A stretch of 64,000 nt of DNA from an uncultured Bacteroidota bacterium (GTDB lineage Bacteria > Bacteroidota > Bacteroidia > B-17B0 > Aurantibacillaceae). The stretch covers positions 248,001 to 312,000 of the forward strand of contig CAILKE010000004.1 of the NCBI GenBank assembly GCA_903834765.1. The letters are read 5' to 3'. Both the position numbers and the translations under genes were made by a program. A model generated the notes under the pieces. That model was not told the origin of the DNA. It did no database searches and saw nothing but the letters and a program-made list of their open reading frames with translations. This document shows, piece by piece, positions 16,460 to 26,204 of the stretch (position 1 is the first letter of the stretch; the number at the start of each line of letters is the position of its first letter).

Positions 16460-19400
16460 TTATTTACGCTGTTAAAATAGGTGTTTACTTTTTCTTTGTA
16501 GTAAGGAGTTAAGCTTGGGGGAACCGTATTCAATAATTCCATTTCTTTTTCCTTTTGTCTTTTATACTCTAAAAACTGGGAAGGGTTACTTATATTTTGA
16601 TTTTTTGCTTCATTACTTTTACGTTGCTCGTCTTGCTCTCGCTCTCGCTCAGCTTTTTCACTTTCTAAAAGTTTAGTAATGATATCTTGTTGGCGTTTCA
16701 TGGTTTCTTGTGTAATAGCTTTGTTTACAATGTCTTTTTCGGTTTGCTCCATCATATCGGCAATGTTTCCGCCGGGATTTGAGCCACCATCCTTTTTGAT
16801 TTTGTCCATCATTTGTTGCATTTGACGTCTTAAAGCTTCTTGCTGAGCTGCCATTTTTGCTAATTGTTCGCTCATGCCTTGTCCTTGCTGACCCGGCATC
16901 ATTCCTTGTTGCCCTTGACCATTTTTTCCTTGAGAACCCATTCCACCTTGCCCTCCTGGTTTTTTGCCTCCTGGTTTTTCACCTGGTTTCTCTCCTCCTG
17001 GTTTTGAACCTTTTTCTAATTGTTTTTTAAGTTCTTCGAGTTGTTGATTTAATTTTTGTTGCATTTCCTTCATGCTTTGCATACTCGGTTTGCCTGACTT
17101 GTCGCCTGGTTTACTGGATGGTTTAGAACCTTTGCCTGGTTTTTTGCAGCTACCTTTGCCTGGTTTTTTATTTTCTTTTGCCATTTGTTGCATCTGTTCT
17201 AATGACTCATTAAGTAATAAGGCTAAGTTATTAATAGAAGTCATAGAATATTGCATACGCATTTGTGCGTTTGATTGCATGCGTTCTGCGAGTTCAGAAA
17301 CGGCTTTACCCATATTCATATTAATAGCAGATATTTCTCTATTTACGGTTGCGCTAAGTGCGGGTACTCGCTTGCTTAAAGCTAGAAGGCTATCTTCTAT
17401 AATTTTAGAATCGTCTTGTAATTTTTTTTGAACTTGAGGGATTTTTAAATATTGAGGATTATCGGTTCGTAGTTTGCCTAATTGATTCATCAAGTCTTCC
17501 TGCGCAAATGATAAATTTAATAAATTTTCTAAAATCTGGCGAAGCGCTTGCATGTCTTCTTCTTGCTCTTCTTTCTGCATATCGTCCATCGACTTTTGCA
17601 TTTGCTCTTGCATTTCCTGCATTTTATCAGCCGCCTCTTTTTCAGATTTCGCTGCATCTTTTTTATTGTTTTTATTGAGTTGCTCAGAACTCTTTTGCAT
17701 TTCTTTACTTATTTCATTTTGTTTATCTTCCGTTTTAGGCAATTGGTTTGGTTCTTCGAGGGCTGCATTTTTTTCTTGCATTTGTTTGAGGTCATCTTTT
17801 AATTGCTCAAACTCCTTACTTAGCTCATTTTGTTTTTTCTCTAATTCTTTATGATCGATTTTAGTTTCTTGTTTTTGATTGTTTGAGTCTTGTTGTTTCT
17901 TATCGTCTGTTTTTTCAATCCCTTTTTTATCTTCTGTACTTTTAGTCTTTTCTGTCTCTTGTTTTAAAGCATTTTCTTTGTTTTTCAAATCATCTAATTT
18001 ATCAATGGCTTGTTGAAGTTTTTGTTCTACTTCCATTTGTTTAAAGGCTTCAAGGGTTCTGTCGAGTTCCTTTTCCATATCTTTATTAGAGAGTTTTAAT
18101 TCTTCTAATTTTTCTTGTACTTTATTTTTATCCAATTTATCTAATAACTTATTTAGCTCGTCAAATAATTTTTTCATTTCGGGCGTCATAATGTTTTCAA
18201 ACAACTGTTCTAATTGTTTTTGTTTTTCCAGAATAGATTCGTCGGTTGGCGTAAACTCTTGTTGCTGTTGGTTATTCAGTTGATTCTCTTGTTTTGTTTC
18301 TTCAATTTTATTTTTTAATTCGTTTTGTTTTTTTAGAATGTCTTCTAATTTTTTCTTTTCTTCCCAACCCATTTGTTTTTTCTCTGTGAGCTTTTTAGCT
18401 AAGTCGTTGATGTCTTTTTGTAAGTCTTTGGCTTTTTTAATACCGTCATCTAAATCTTTTTTTATTTCCGAATTATTTTTATCAGTGCTTTCATTTACCT
18501 CATCAACGGTTGGTGCTTTAAACTGCATCACTTGTGTTTTAGCTGATTTAGCGCCATTAATACCGTCGTTATCCCATACTTCAAAATAGTAATCTAATTT
18601 ATCGCCCGACTGTAAATTAAATAGTGATACATCTAAAAAATAAAAATAAGGCTGAGCAATTTGTTGTTTGTTAATGCCTATAACTTGTTCTCCATTTTTG
18701 ATAAAGGCTTTACCTAAAGAATCTTCACTTGAGAGCGTGTATTTTAATACTAGGCGAGAAAAGCCATAATCATCTTTGATGCTTCCTGAGAAATAAATGT
18801 TTTTAGTATTAATTGAATCTTTTTTTTCTGAAACCTCTATGATGGGCGATTGATCAGGAATTACATTGATTGTGTAATTTACAGAATCTGGATTGTGGGT
18901 TAAAAAACTATTGGTGTTTTTAATACTGTAGTTAATGCTTTGCATAACACGTTTAGAGTATAAAAACTCATCATTAGCTGATTGTGTAGTTTTTACTAAA
19001 GTGTCAGAAAAATGTAAATATAATTGGTCTGTATTTTTAGTATGAAATATCCAATTTAATTTGGTGCCTTGTGGCAATTGCATATCGCCAATATTAGATA
19101 AAATTTCATTTTTTTTATTGAGGTAAGTAGGGTAGGTCAGTAGTATGTCAAACTTCATCAACATAGGCTTCGGCAAAACGCTTAACTCATAATCCTTGCT
19201 ATTAAAGCCAGCAGCGTTAAATACAAATTCTTGATTTTTCTGAACATTTTTAAAAGTATAGGTATAATTAACGTTGTCAATTTTTTCCATTTTATGATCA
19301 ATGCCATCAACGGAAATAAATACTTCGTTAGGGATTTCGTTTCCATTTAATTTTAATTCTAAAACAAAATCTTGTTGTTGTATGGCTTGTAAATTTTTGT

Positions 19401-20010
19401 TGTTAATTGCGAATTGAAAAGGCACTTGTTTTTCGAAGTAAGTTTGGTGATATATCATGCGCTCCGCCCCATCTTTAATAATGGTTGGTTTTACAATGAA
19501 AATCAATAACATTAATGCAATAGGTGGAAGTGCATACTTTAAATAACGTTTGTTTTCGTTTAAATTGATGGCCGCTGTAAAAGGAATAGGTTTAAGTTCT
19601 TCCATTTTTTGATAAATACTTGCTTCTAATAAATCAGAAGAGAGTATAGATCCGGTATGGCGCTGCAGTTGAAGGGTATTTAGTAATTTGTCATTTATGG
19701 AATTAAAATGAGTACCAATAATAGCCGCTGCTTGGTCGTATGAAATGATAGCACCTAGTTTGTTTAATTTTAAAATAGGCGTAATAATATATTTTGTAAA
19801 AATATAAATTGATAGCCCAAGAAAGCTGTAAAATATGACAGTTCGAATGGTTGTTCCAAATTCCGCAAAATATTCGGCAATAACTACAAATAAGAATGAC
19901 CCAACTAATAATCCTAGCGAATATAAAAGCCCTCTAATGAGTTGATTTTTATAATACTTACGTATAAACTCATCTAGTTTTTGTAATAGTATGTTTTGTT
20001 TTGCTTGCAA
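16456..20010 (-). CDS. DUF4175 family membrane protein with long coiled coils
   Basis: Very large protein of 1184 aa. Two transmembrane hairpin segments near residues 22-75 and one near 155-175 anchor it. Residues about 180-490 look beta-rich and probably periplasmic. Residues about 500-900 are extreme low-complexity coiled coil (Lys, Glu, Gln, Asn rich). Residues about 960-1065 are Gly/Lys/Pro/Ser repeats (KPGKGS, GEKPGGKKPGGQGGMG). The C-terminus is helical. Function is unknown; the DUF4175 family is widespread in Bacteroidota next to ybeY. No ATG precedes the first transmembrane segment, so the start is TTG at 20008-20010. A -7 box TAAATTTG lies at 20027-20034 on the minus strand without a clear -33 partner. 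Confidence 0.88.
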   Translation of the reverse strand: MQAKQNILLQKLDEFIRKYYKNQLIRGLLYSLGLLVGSFLFVVIAEYFAEFGTTIRTVIFYSFLGLSIYIFTKYIITPILKLNKLGAIISYDQAAAIIGTHFNSINDKLLNTLQLQRHTGSILSSDLLEASIYQKMEELKPIPFTAAINLNENKRYLKYALPPIALMLLIFIVKPTIIKDGAERMIYHQTYFEKQVPFQFAINNKNLQAIQQQDFVLELKLNGNEIPNEVFISVDGIDHKMEKIDNVNYTYTFKNVQKNQEFVFNAAGFNSKDYELSVLPKPMLMKFDILLTYPTYLNKKNEILSNIGDMQLPQGTKLNWIFHTKNTDQLYLHFSDTLVKTTQSANDEFLYSKRVMQSINYSIKNTNSFLTHNPDSVNYTINVIPDQSPIIEVSEKKDSINTKNIYFSGSIKDDYGFSRLVLKYTLSSEDSLGKAFIKNGEQVIGINKQQIAQPYFYFLDVSLFNLQSGDKLDYYFEVWDNDGINGAKSAKTQVMQFKAPTVDEVNESTDKNNSEIKKDLDDGIKKAKDLQKDINDLAKKLTEKKQMGWEEKKKLEDILKKQNELKNKIEETKQENQLNNQQQQEFTPTDESILEKQKQLEQLFENIMTPEMKKLFDELNKLLDKLDKNKVQEKLEELKLSNKDMEKELDRTLEAFKQMEVEQKLQQAIDKLDDLKNKENALKQETEKTKSTEDKKGIEKTDDKKQQDSNNQKQETKIDHKELEKKQNELSKEFEQLKDDLKQMQEKNAALEEPNQLPKTEDKQNEISKEMQKSSEQLNKNNKKDAAKSEKEAADKMQEMQEQMQKSMDDMQKEEQEEDMQALRQILENLLNLSFAQEDLMNQLGKLRTDNPQYLKIPQVQKKLQDDSKIIEDSLLALSKRVPALSATVNREISAINMNMGKAVSELAERMQSNAQMRMQYSMTSINNLALLLNESLEQMQQMAKENKKPGKGSCKKPGKGSKPSSKPGDKSGKPSMQSMKEMQQKLNQQLEELKKQLEKGSKPGGEKPGEKPGGKKPGGQGGMGSQGKNGQGQQGMMPGQQGQGMSEQLAKMAAQQEALRRQMQQMMDKIKKDGGSNPGGNIADMMEQTEKDIVNKAITQETMKRQQDIITKLLESEKAEREREQDEQRKSNEAKNQNISNPSQFLEYKRQKEKEMELLNTVPPSLTPYYKEKVNTYFNSVNK

Positions 20011-20092
20011 AATTTTGTGCTTTACACAAATTTAGCCAAAATACTGGGGCATTAAAATAAAAAATGTGTTAAATAGAAGTAACCCCAAATAA

Positions 20093-22276
20093 TTAGTTCA
20101 CTGATTTTCCTAAGAAATCAACCATAATTAATTCTTCTAAGGTATAGCGCTTACCATTAACAACAGCCGTAACCCAAGCATCAGCCTGACCTTTTGCCAT
20201 GATTTTTTGACGAGCTTTTTCCGCTTCTTTTAATGTTGAAAATTGTAACAACGTAAAGCGAGTAATGCCATCAGGATAATTGATTATTTCTGGTTTACCG
20301 AACTGCGATAAATGATTGTATTTGTAGTTTTCAGGATTACGATAAGCTGCAATTTGCACCTTAAATATCATTCCATCTGCACAAGTATTCCCTGCAATTT
20401 CTAACAATTTATCATAGTTTGCGCGTTCATTTAAAGATTTGCCTTTTAATGCTGTAAAATCTGGCATAACTCCACCGTTACATGGGTTTGTTTTATTAAC
20501 TGATGTTGTTGGTGTTTCAACGGCAACATTTGTTTTTATAGCAGCTTCATTATTAACTGTTGTTGTTGGTGTCTCAATGACAACATTTGTTTTTATAACA
20601 ACATCATTATTAAAGGTTTCTACATTTTTAATGTTTCCTAGCAAGCTATCTAAGATAGATTTAACTGATTTTTGATCTTTCTTGTTGACATATGAAGTAG
20701 AATATATATAAAAGTCTTTTTTTATTTCTACAAATTTCTGAAGTTTATCTATATCTAATTCTTCTTCAACTGTCTCAAATCCGGGTATTATTATTTTAAT
20801 TTTATATCCATTTCCAGGAGAAAGTGCCATTAAGTATTTTCCTGTTTTGGAGTTTGAATAATATGGGCCGATTAAATCGTTTGTTATTTTTTTTATTATC
20901 TCAATTTTTGCTTCTACAGGTTTGTCATCAGCAAAAACATTACCTTTCAATAGAGCTAAAATTGGTCTTTCACCTAAAATGCCGGGTGAAACTGTATAAA
21001 TATCTTGTTTCCCTTTTCCGCCAGCGTCAGCTCTATTAGAGGAAAAATAGCCTTTATCTCCTTGAGCATTAATTACATAATATCGATCGTCTTCGGTAGT
21101 GTTTAAAGGTATTCCCATACTTAAAGGTTCAATCCATTTATTATCCTGCTTAATAGAATACATAATGTCGTAACCGCCAATACTTTTATGTCCTTCAGAA
21201 CTAAAGAATAGCGTAATGCCATCAGGATGAATGAAAGGAGCGTCTTCGTTATATTCTGTATTAATACTTGGCCCAAGATTTATGGCTGGCGTCCAATCGC
21301 CGTTTATTTTTTCTGAAACATATAAATCTTTTCCTCCCAAACCACCTGGTTTTTCTGAAGCAAAATATAAGTAACGCCCATCTGATGAAATGGAACAACT
21401 TCCTTCCCAAGCATCTGTATTTATGTTTTTGTTTAAACGTTCTGGTTTACTCCATTCAGAGCCCTTAAGCGTACTTATATATAAATCTCCTTCATCATTG
21501 TTACTTTCAAATGTAAATAACATAGAGCCATCAGGAGAAAGTGCTACAGCGGCATCATTACCGTTTGTATTTAAAGTGGCAATACTAGTTGGTGCATTAA
21601 AGGTACTGTCATTAGCTTTCGTACTGATAAAAATATCTTCGTGATAAATCCCATTTTCAGCATCTGGTTTTAATGCATCATTTAATAAACCTCCAGTACT
21701 TTTTTTACCAGCATATGTAAAAATCATCACAGATTCATCAGCAGAAATAACTGGAACGCCTTCTAATTCTTCTGTATTTACGGGGGAACCAATATTTTTG
21801 ATATCAGCTATAATTTTTTTAGCAATTAACTCATTACCATTATTACAGTTCGCAATACCTAGCTTAGCGTCTTCTATTAAAGGTTTGTCTTCTTCGTTAA
21901 TTTTAACGCTCTTTTTAATAAGATATTGGCTGTACAAAATTTTGGCTTCATCAAATTTGTAATTAATATGATAGGCTTTTGCTAAATAATAGTCAATGTC
22001 TGCAGATTTATCTATTTTTTTAATTTCTTGAAATAGTTCGATTGAACGTGCTTTTTTATCAGGATAATTTAATGTGCAAAAGCCTAATCGAAATTTATAT
22101 TCCATGTTGGTAGGATTTTCAGCAGATAATTTATCATACAATTCATAAGCTGTTTTATAATCTTTTCCATCAAAGTAATAAGCTGCATCACTTTTTAAAT
22201 CTTTGTTTTGGGCATTTACTGAGCCTGTGTGTAAGCACAATAACGTTATAAAAAAGATTCCTAATTTTTGCATCAT
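20093..22276 (-). CDS. PorE-like TPR / WD40-like (PD40) envelope protein with SPOR-like C-terminus
   Basis: 727 aa with a signal peptide (cut after VNAQ). Residues about 25-150 are TPR-like (AAYYFDGKDYKTAYELYDKL). Residues about 170-440 contain repeated PD40 beta-propeller strands (ALSPDGSMLFTFES, SISSDGRYLYFASE, FIHPDGITLFFSSE). Residues about 445-530 resemble a carboxypeptidase-regulatory-like domain. This order matches PorE and related Bacteroidota envelope proteins, which end in an OmpA-like peptidoglycan domain. Here the last ~90 residues instead look SPOR-like (FKVQIAAYRNPENYKY ... AEKARQKIMAKG). A 19-residue tandem repeat sits in the linker (20494-20607). Envelope attachment is likely; a role in T9SS is possible by analogy only. 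Confidence 0.82.
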   Translation of the reverse strand: MMQKLGIFFITLLCLHTGSVNAQNKDLKSDAAYYFDGKDYKTAYELYDKLSAENPTNMEYKFRLGFCTLNYPDKKARSIELFQEIKKIDKSADIDYYLAKAYHINYKFDEAKILYSQYLIKKSVKINEEDKPLIEDAKLGIANCNNGNELIAKKIIADIKNIGSPVNTEELEGVPVISADESVMIFTYAGKKSTGGLLNDALKPDAENGIYHEDIFISTKANDSTFNAPTSIATLNTNGNDAAVALSPDGSMLFTFESNNDEGDLYISTLKGSEWSKPERLNKNINTDAWEGSCSISSDGRYLYFASEKPGGLGGKDLYVSEKINGDWTPAINLGPSINTEYNEDAPFIHPDGITLFFSSEGHKSIGGYDIMYSIKQDNKWIEPLSMGIPLNTTEDDRYYVINAQGDKGYFSSNRADAGGKGKQDIYTVSPGILGERPILALLKGNVFADDKPVEAKIEIIKKITNDLIGPYYSNSKTGKYLMALSPGNGYKIKIIIPGFETVEEELDIDKLQKFVEIKKDFYIYSTSYVNKKDQKSVKSILDSLLGNIKNVETFNNDVVIKTNVVIETPTTTVNNEAAIKTNVAVETPTTSVNKTNPCNGGVMPDFTALKGKSLNERANYDKLLEIAGNTCADGMIFKVQIAAYRNPENYKYNHLSQFGKPEIINYPDGITRFTLLQFSTLKEAEKARQKIMAKGQADAWVTAVVNGKRYTLEELIMVDFLGKSVN
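20494..20607. repeat. Tandem 57-bp repeat, two units, within a coding linker
   Basis: Units 20494-20550 and 20551-20607 are about 84% alike and encode a 19-residue repeat ending in VETPTTSV / IETPTTTV in the PorE-like protein. The unit is a multiple of three, so copy-number changes would keep the frame. Confidence 0.85.
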
Positions 22277-22408
22277 GTCTATTAAATTTAGTATTCTAGT
22301 TTATTAATTTTCAATAGTACCAAAAATGCAATTTTTAATAAATACATCGACTTGGTATTAATTTGATTATTAACAAAGTGTAGTTAAAAGGGGAAATATA
22401 TCATAAAA

Positions 22409-22440
22409 AACCCCTACAAATATTAATATCTGTAAGGGTT
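22409..22440 (-). terminator. Terminator at the end of the condensin-like operon
   Basis: AACCCCTACA (22409-22418) pairs with TGTAAGGGTT (22431-22440, one wobble). It is 20 bases downstream of the SMC-like ATPase stop, with TTTTTATGA following on the minus strand. Confidence 0.7.
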
Positions 22441-22460
22441 TAAAATGAATAAATAATAGA

Positions 22461-25400
22461 TTAAGCCTCTACTTCCGTTACTATACTTGGGAAAATACGT
22501 ACGTTATTGTTTTCTTCGCGACGGAATTGATAAGTGTATTTATAATGAGCTTCTAAGCCAGATTTATTTGGTAATCCATTAATCATCATAATGTTTCGGT
22601 TTTTAGCAAATCGTAATAATTCACGTAAATAGTGCGCTGAAATTTGGCCTACTTCATCGATAATGCAATGAACTTTAAAGTCGGTACTACTGCGGTGAGA
22701 AGATTCTTTAATAAACACATGCAATAACGTGATGTAAATAATTGCTTTTACCAAGATATCCGTACCAGTACTTCCAATACTGTCAATTTTATGTGTCCAA
22801 CCAGTTTCGTTCATACCTTCTTTAATATTGAATCGTAATTCAAATAAATCTTGCAATCGAATTTCTTCTTGCTCTTGTTCCTTAATAGCACTGCGTAATT
22901 GTTCTAATAATTTTACGGCGCGGTTTGAAATTTCTTTGTTTTTATGCGTTGCAAAATCAGTATTAAATAACCCTTCGTTGTATACTAAACCATTTTCTTC
23001 ACGGAATTCTTGAATACGTTTTAATAATTTGTAAACTTTATTTTCTGAATCTTCTAATCTGATTTTAATGAACTCAATTAATTTTGATTCTTCAAACTCT
23101 GCTTTTTTAAAATCTTCAGCAATTAAGGTAATAATATGTTGAATTTTTTCTTTTTGTCCACTGAGTTCTTTTACTTTGGTAGCAATACTATCGGTTACTA
23201 ATCCAATTTGAGTTGCTGTTTCTGCAATTGATAATTCAATTTTTGTTTCATTGATAAATGAACGTAGATTTTGCGCGAAGCGCTCGTATTCTCCTTGAGA
23301 CGCGTCATTACGAATTACAAAGTTAAAGTGATTTTCTAACCTGAATTTACCTGCAAATTCATTAACATAACGTTGAAATGCACCATATTCCTCATTAAAA
23401 TGCGAATCGTTTTTAAGAAGTTGTGTGCATAAATCCATTACAGAGTAATTTGTTTTCTTTGGTTCTGCACGTTCAATAATATCTACATACTTATTGTAAA
23501 CAGGTGTTTCTCTAAAGTTTTTCGTGAAATAATTGATGCCATTATTAAACTCAATTAATTCTTCATCAAAGGCACGTTTTTGTTTGTTCAACTCCATACG
23601 TTTGATGTTGTATTTACGAGCAATTTCTTCTAACTCTGCACTTAAGTCGTTTGCCGTTTTTACATACTCTTCTTTTTTCTGAATGAAATCAGGTAGTTTA
23701 TCAAAAATGTCGCGTTTATCTTTCAAGTAATCATTAACTACTTGCGAGTATTGTTCAATTTCTTTTAATGCCTCTTGTAATTCTTTAATACGAGCGTCAA
23801 TGCGTTTGATCTCTTTACTATCAACTCCTTTTTCTTTAAAGTTTGATTCTTTTTCTGAACTTAATTTTGTTTCTTTTTCTTCGTATTCTTTTACTTGATT
23901 TTTCTTTTCAACTTCTAATTCAGAGATTTCGGTTTCTTGTCGACCTTTTAAATCAGCTAAGCGTTCATCATTAAATATTTTTAATTTATCGAATTGAGTA
24001 TTGAAATCGTTCAATAAATTATTTTTCTTTTTATTTAAAATTGCTAATTCTTCTTCTATGATATTTATTTTTTGTTTGTTGCCAGACAGTGATTGCTCAA
24101 TTTCTGTGCTAGCACGTTGTTTCCAATCTTCAATTTCAAGAATTAGTTTTTTCTCGCGTTTATCAGCTAATTCTAAAGAATAATTTAAAACTTTTAAATC
24201 TTCTTTTAACTCACCCAATTGCTTACCAAACTTGTCGGCAGCTAACATTTTTTCTTCGTTGTTGCTTGTTTGAAATTGATTTAAAGATTCTTCTAAATCA
24301 CGAATAATTGCATTGCGTTCATTTTTTTCAAATTGATATTCTTCAATTGTTTTTGAAACTATTTGCACATCATCTAACTTCAATGTGACTCCATATAATG
24401 AGAATGCTTTATCTGCAATGATTTTAGGGTCGAGGTCTGTTCTAAATAATAAATCTTCATTAACTACTTTACCAATAGTTGTATGCCAATCTTTTACGTT
24501 TTTTTCTAAATAACCATATAAGGCATTGTGTTGAACGTTTAGTTTTTCTTCAATGGCTTTAATTTCATTTTTAATACGAATAATTTCGTTATTCGTTTTT
24601 TGAATTTGATGAGCCGAAGCTGTTTTTAATTTCTGTTCTAAGTTTTCCCATTCTTTTTGATTGGTTTGAACTAAGTTAGTTTTAATAGCACGCTCCGATT
24701 TGTTTTTATAATTAATAGCCCTTAATTCTGCTAATTCAGTTTCCTGAGCTTTAATTTCATTTTCGTAAAAACGCGTATTACGAATTACTTTTTCTTCTGC
24801 TTTTAATTCATTGAATTCAATTTGTTTAGATGTTACTTCTGCATTTAAATCGGTTAAAGCATCTTCGCGTTTTTGTTTTAATTCATTATCTTTTTTATTG
24901 AATTCGTTTTTTTGTAATAATTGTAATTCGTTATAATGATTAAATATTTCACTTGTGCGGGAATTGATTTTATTAACATATGCTGTTTTATCATTACGTA
25001 ATTGTTCTATTAGTGATGAATACTTCATCTCAATGCTTTGCACATTAGAGGTTAATGATTCATATTCACGTCGCGCAATATTTAAATCAACTTGTAATTT
25101 TTCTCTTTCAGCGTTTTTCTCTACAGCTTGATCAATGTTTTTATCTTTATATTCTTTTAGTTTTTTGTTGGCTTCTCTAATTGATTTATCGTAATAACCA
25201 ATTTCCTCACGAATATCTTTTTGCTTTTCCTCTAAATGTGTTTTTTGTTCTTCGTTTCCTTCTGCTAATTTTTCGATTTCCTCTTCTTTTTCTCGAGATG
25301 CTTTTATGATTGTTTCATTTTGTGTTTCGGCATAACGAAGACTGCTACCTAATTTGTCGGCCATCTCCATTTGAGCACCTTTCAACATGTGAACTTGATC

Positions 25401-26147
25401 GTATTTTCTATCGATGAATTCAATAAGTTGTTGGGTTTCTTTTTTCAAGTATGTTTCTATATCAGAGTATTTTTCGTTAAACTGACGTAATTGTCTTTCA
25501 ACTTGCTCCAACTTAATACTACTATTTTCAGTAGTTAAGGAGTTAGCAATGAAATCTTTAATGAAACGGCTATCGATACTGCTTTTAGAGCTTAAGAAAA
25601 CATTGGTAATGGATTTAGGAATGTTTTGATATTTTTCATTTCCTTTTAGTAAATAAAATTTAGATAATTGTTTATCCGTTTCAGTCCCATATAATACATT
25701 TCTGTAACGTTCAAACGTGTCAATTTGATTTGAAATATAAGTTCCTCGCTTATCAAAACCTGCAACTATATCTTTCATTTTAAGCGCCTCATCATTTTCA
25801 TTAAAAAAGTAATCAGGACTGTATTCAGCATCTACAAAGCGAAATACCAATTTATTATGACGATAAACAATCACGAAAAACGGTTTATCTTCCGTTCGTA
25901 TTTCATAAATTAAGTAGGAATTTTCATTACGGAAATAATGTTCATCAAAAGGTTTTTGAGAAGGTGCAATACCTAATCCTCGGCTATTAGCACTATAAAA
26001 AAATAAGATTGCGCGTTGTAAGGACGTTTTACCAAAATTATTTGTCCCCACAAAGCAAGTATTGCCGCTTAATTCTAAGTCGGTATACTTTACATTGGCG
26101 ATATTTATTTCTACAATTCTATTTAATATTCTACAGTTGTTTTCCAT
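22461..26147 (-). CDS. SMC-like ATPase, MksB / JetC-type condensin subunit
   Basis: 1228 aa. Walker A is FVGTNNFGKTSLQRA near residue 35. The C-terminal head holds a signature-like STGTDILVKAI followed by Walker B FKVHCIIDEVGQIS, where the usual LDEA is IDEVG as in MksB-like proteins. Between the heads lie two very long coiled-coil arms (about residues 245-540 and 615-900), split by a small hinge-like globular segment around 545-610 (DWHTTIGKVVNEDLL). This is the architecture of MukB/MksB condensins rather than Smc or SbcC. It is last in an operon with kleisin-like and MksE-like genes. Chromosome organisation or plasmid restriction (Wadjet-like) are the possible roles. It has no adjacent JetD-type nuclease. 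Confidence 0.8.
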   Translation of the reverse strand: MENNCRILNRIVEINIANVKYTDLELSGNTCFVGTNNFGKTSLQRAILFFYSANSRGLGIAPSQKPFDEHYFRNENSYLIYEIRTEDKPFFVIVYRHNKLVFRFVDAEYSPDYFFNENDEALKMKDIVAGFDKRGTYISNQIDTFERYRNVLYGTETDKQLSKFYLLKGNEKYQNIPKSITNVFLSSKSSIDSRFIKDFIANSLTTENSSIKLEQVERQLRQFNEKYSDIETYLKKETQQLIEFIDRKYDQVHMLKGAQMEMADKLGSSLRYAETQNETIIKASREKEEEIEKLAEGNEEQKTHLEEKQKDIREEIGYYDKSIREANKKLKEYKDKNIDQAVEKNAEREKLQVDLNIARREYESLTSNVQSIEMKYSSLIEQLRNDKTAYVNKINSRTSEIFNHYNELQLLQKNEFNKKDNELKQKREDALTDLNAEVTSKQIEFNELKAEEKVIRNTRFYENEIKAQETELAELRAINYKNKSERAIKTNLVQTNQKEWENLEQKLKTASAHQIQKTNNEIIRIKNEIKAIEEKLNVQHNALYGYLEKNVKDWHTTIGKVVNEDLLFRTDLDPKIIADKAFSLYGVTLKLDDVQIVSKTIEEYQFEKNERNAIIRDLEESLNQFQTSNNEEKMLAADKFGKQLGELKEDLKVLNYSLELADKREKKLILEIEDWKQRASTEIEQSLSGNKQKINIIEEELAILNKKKNNLLNDFNTQFDKLKIFNDERLADLKGRQETEISELEVEKKNQVKEYEEKETKLSSEKESNFKEKGVDSKEIKRIDARIKELQEALKEIEQYSQVVNDYLKDKRDIFDKLPDFIQKKEEYVKTANDLSAELEEIARKYNIKRMELNKQKRAFDEELIEFNNGINYFTKNFRETPVYNKYVDIIERAEPKKTNYSVMDLCTQLLKNDSHFNEEYGAFQRYVNEFAGKFRLENHFNFVIRNDASQGEYERFAQNLRSFINETKIELSIAETATQIGLVTDSIATKVKELSGQKEKIQHIITLIAEDFKKAEFEESKLIEFIKIRLEDSENKVYKLLKRIQEFREENGLVYNEGLFNTDFATHKNKEISNRAVKLLEQLRSAIKEQEQEEIRLQDLFELRFNIKEGMNETGWTHKIDSIGSTGTDILVKAIIYITLLHVFIKESSHRSSTDFKVHCIIDEVGQISAHYLRELLRFAKNRNIMMINGLPNKSGLEAHYKYTYQFRREENNNVRIFPSIVTEVEA

Positions 26148-26204
26148 TTTTAATTTTCTCCTCTATTATTCTATCTTAAATTAATTCTTGAACATAATTA
26201 CAAA

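Noticed and set aside
16900-18600. Long antisense ORFs opposite the DUF4175 gene
   Set aside because: They mirror low-complexity Lys/Gln/Gly codons on the true strand and encode Cys/Ser/Phe-rich strings with no family.
22277-22460. JetD-type nuclease after the SMC-like gene
   Set aside because: Only 184 bases with a terminator lie there, and the next gene is the PorE-like protein; no Toprim-like ORF on either strand.
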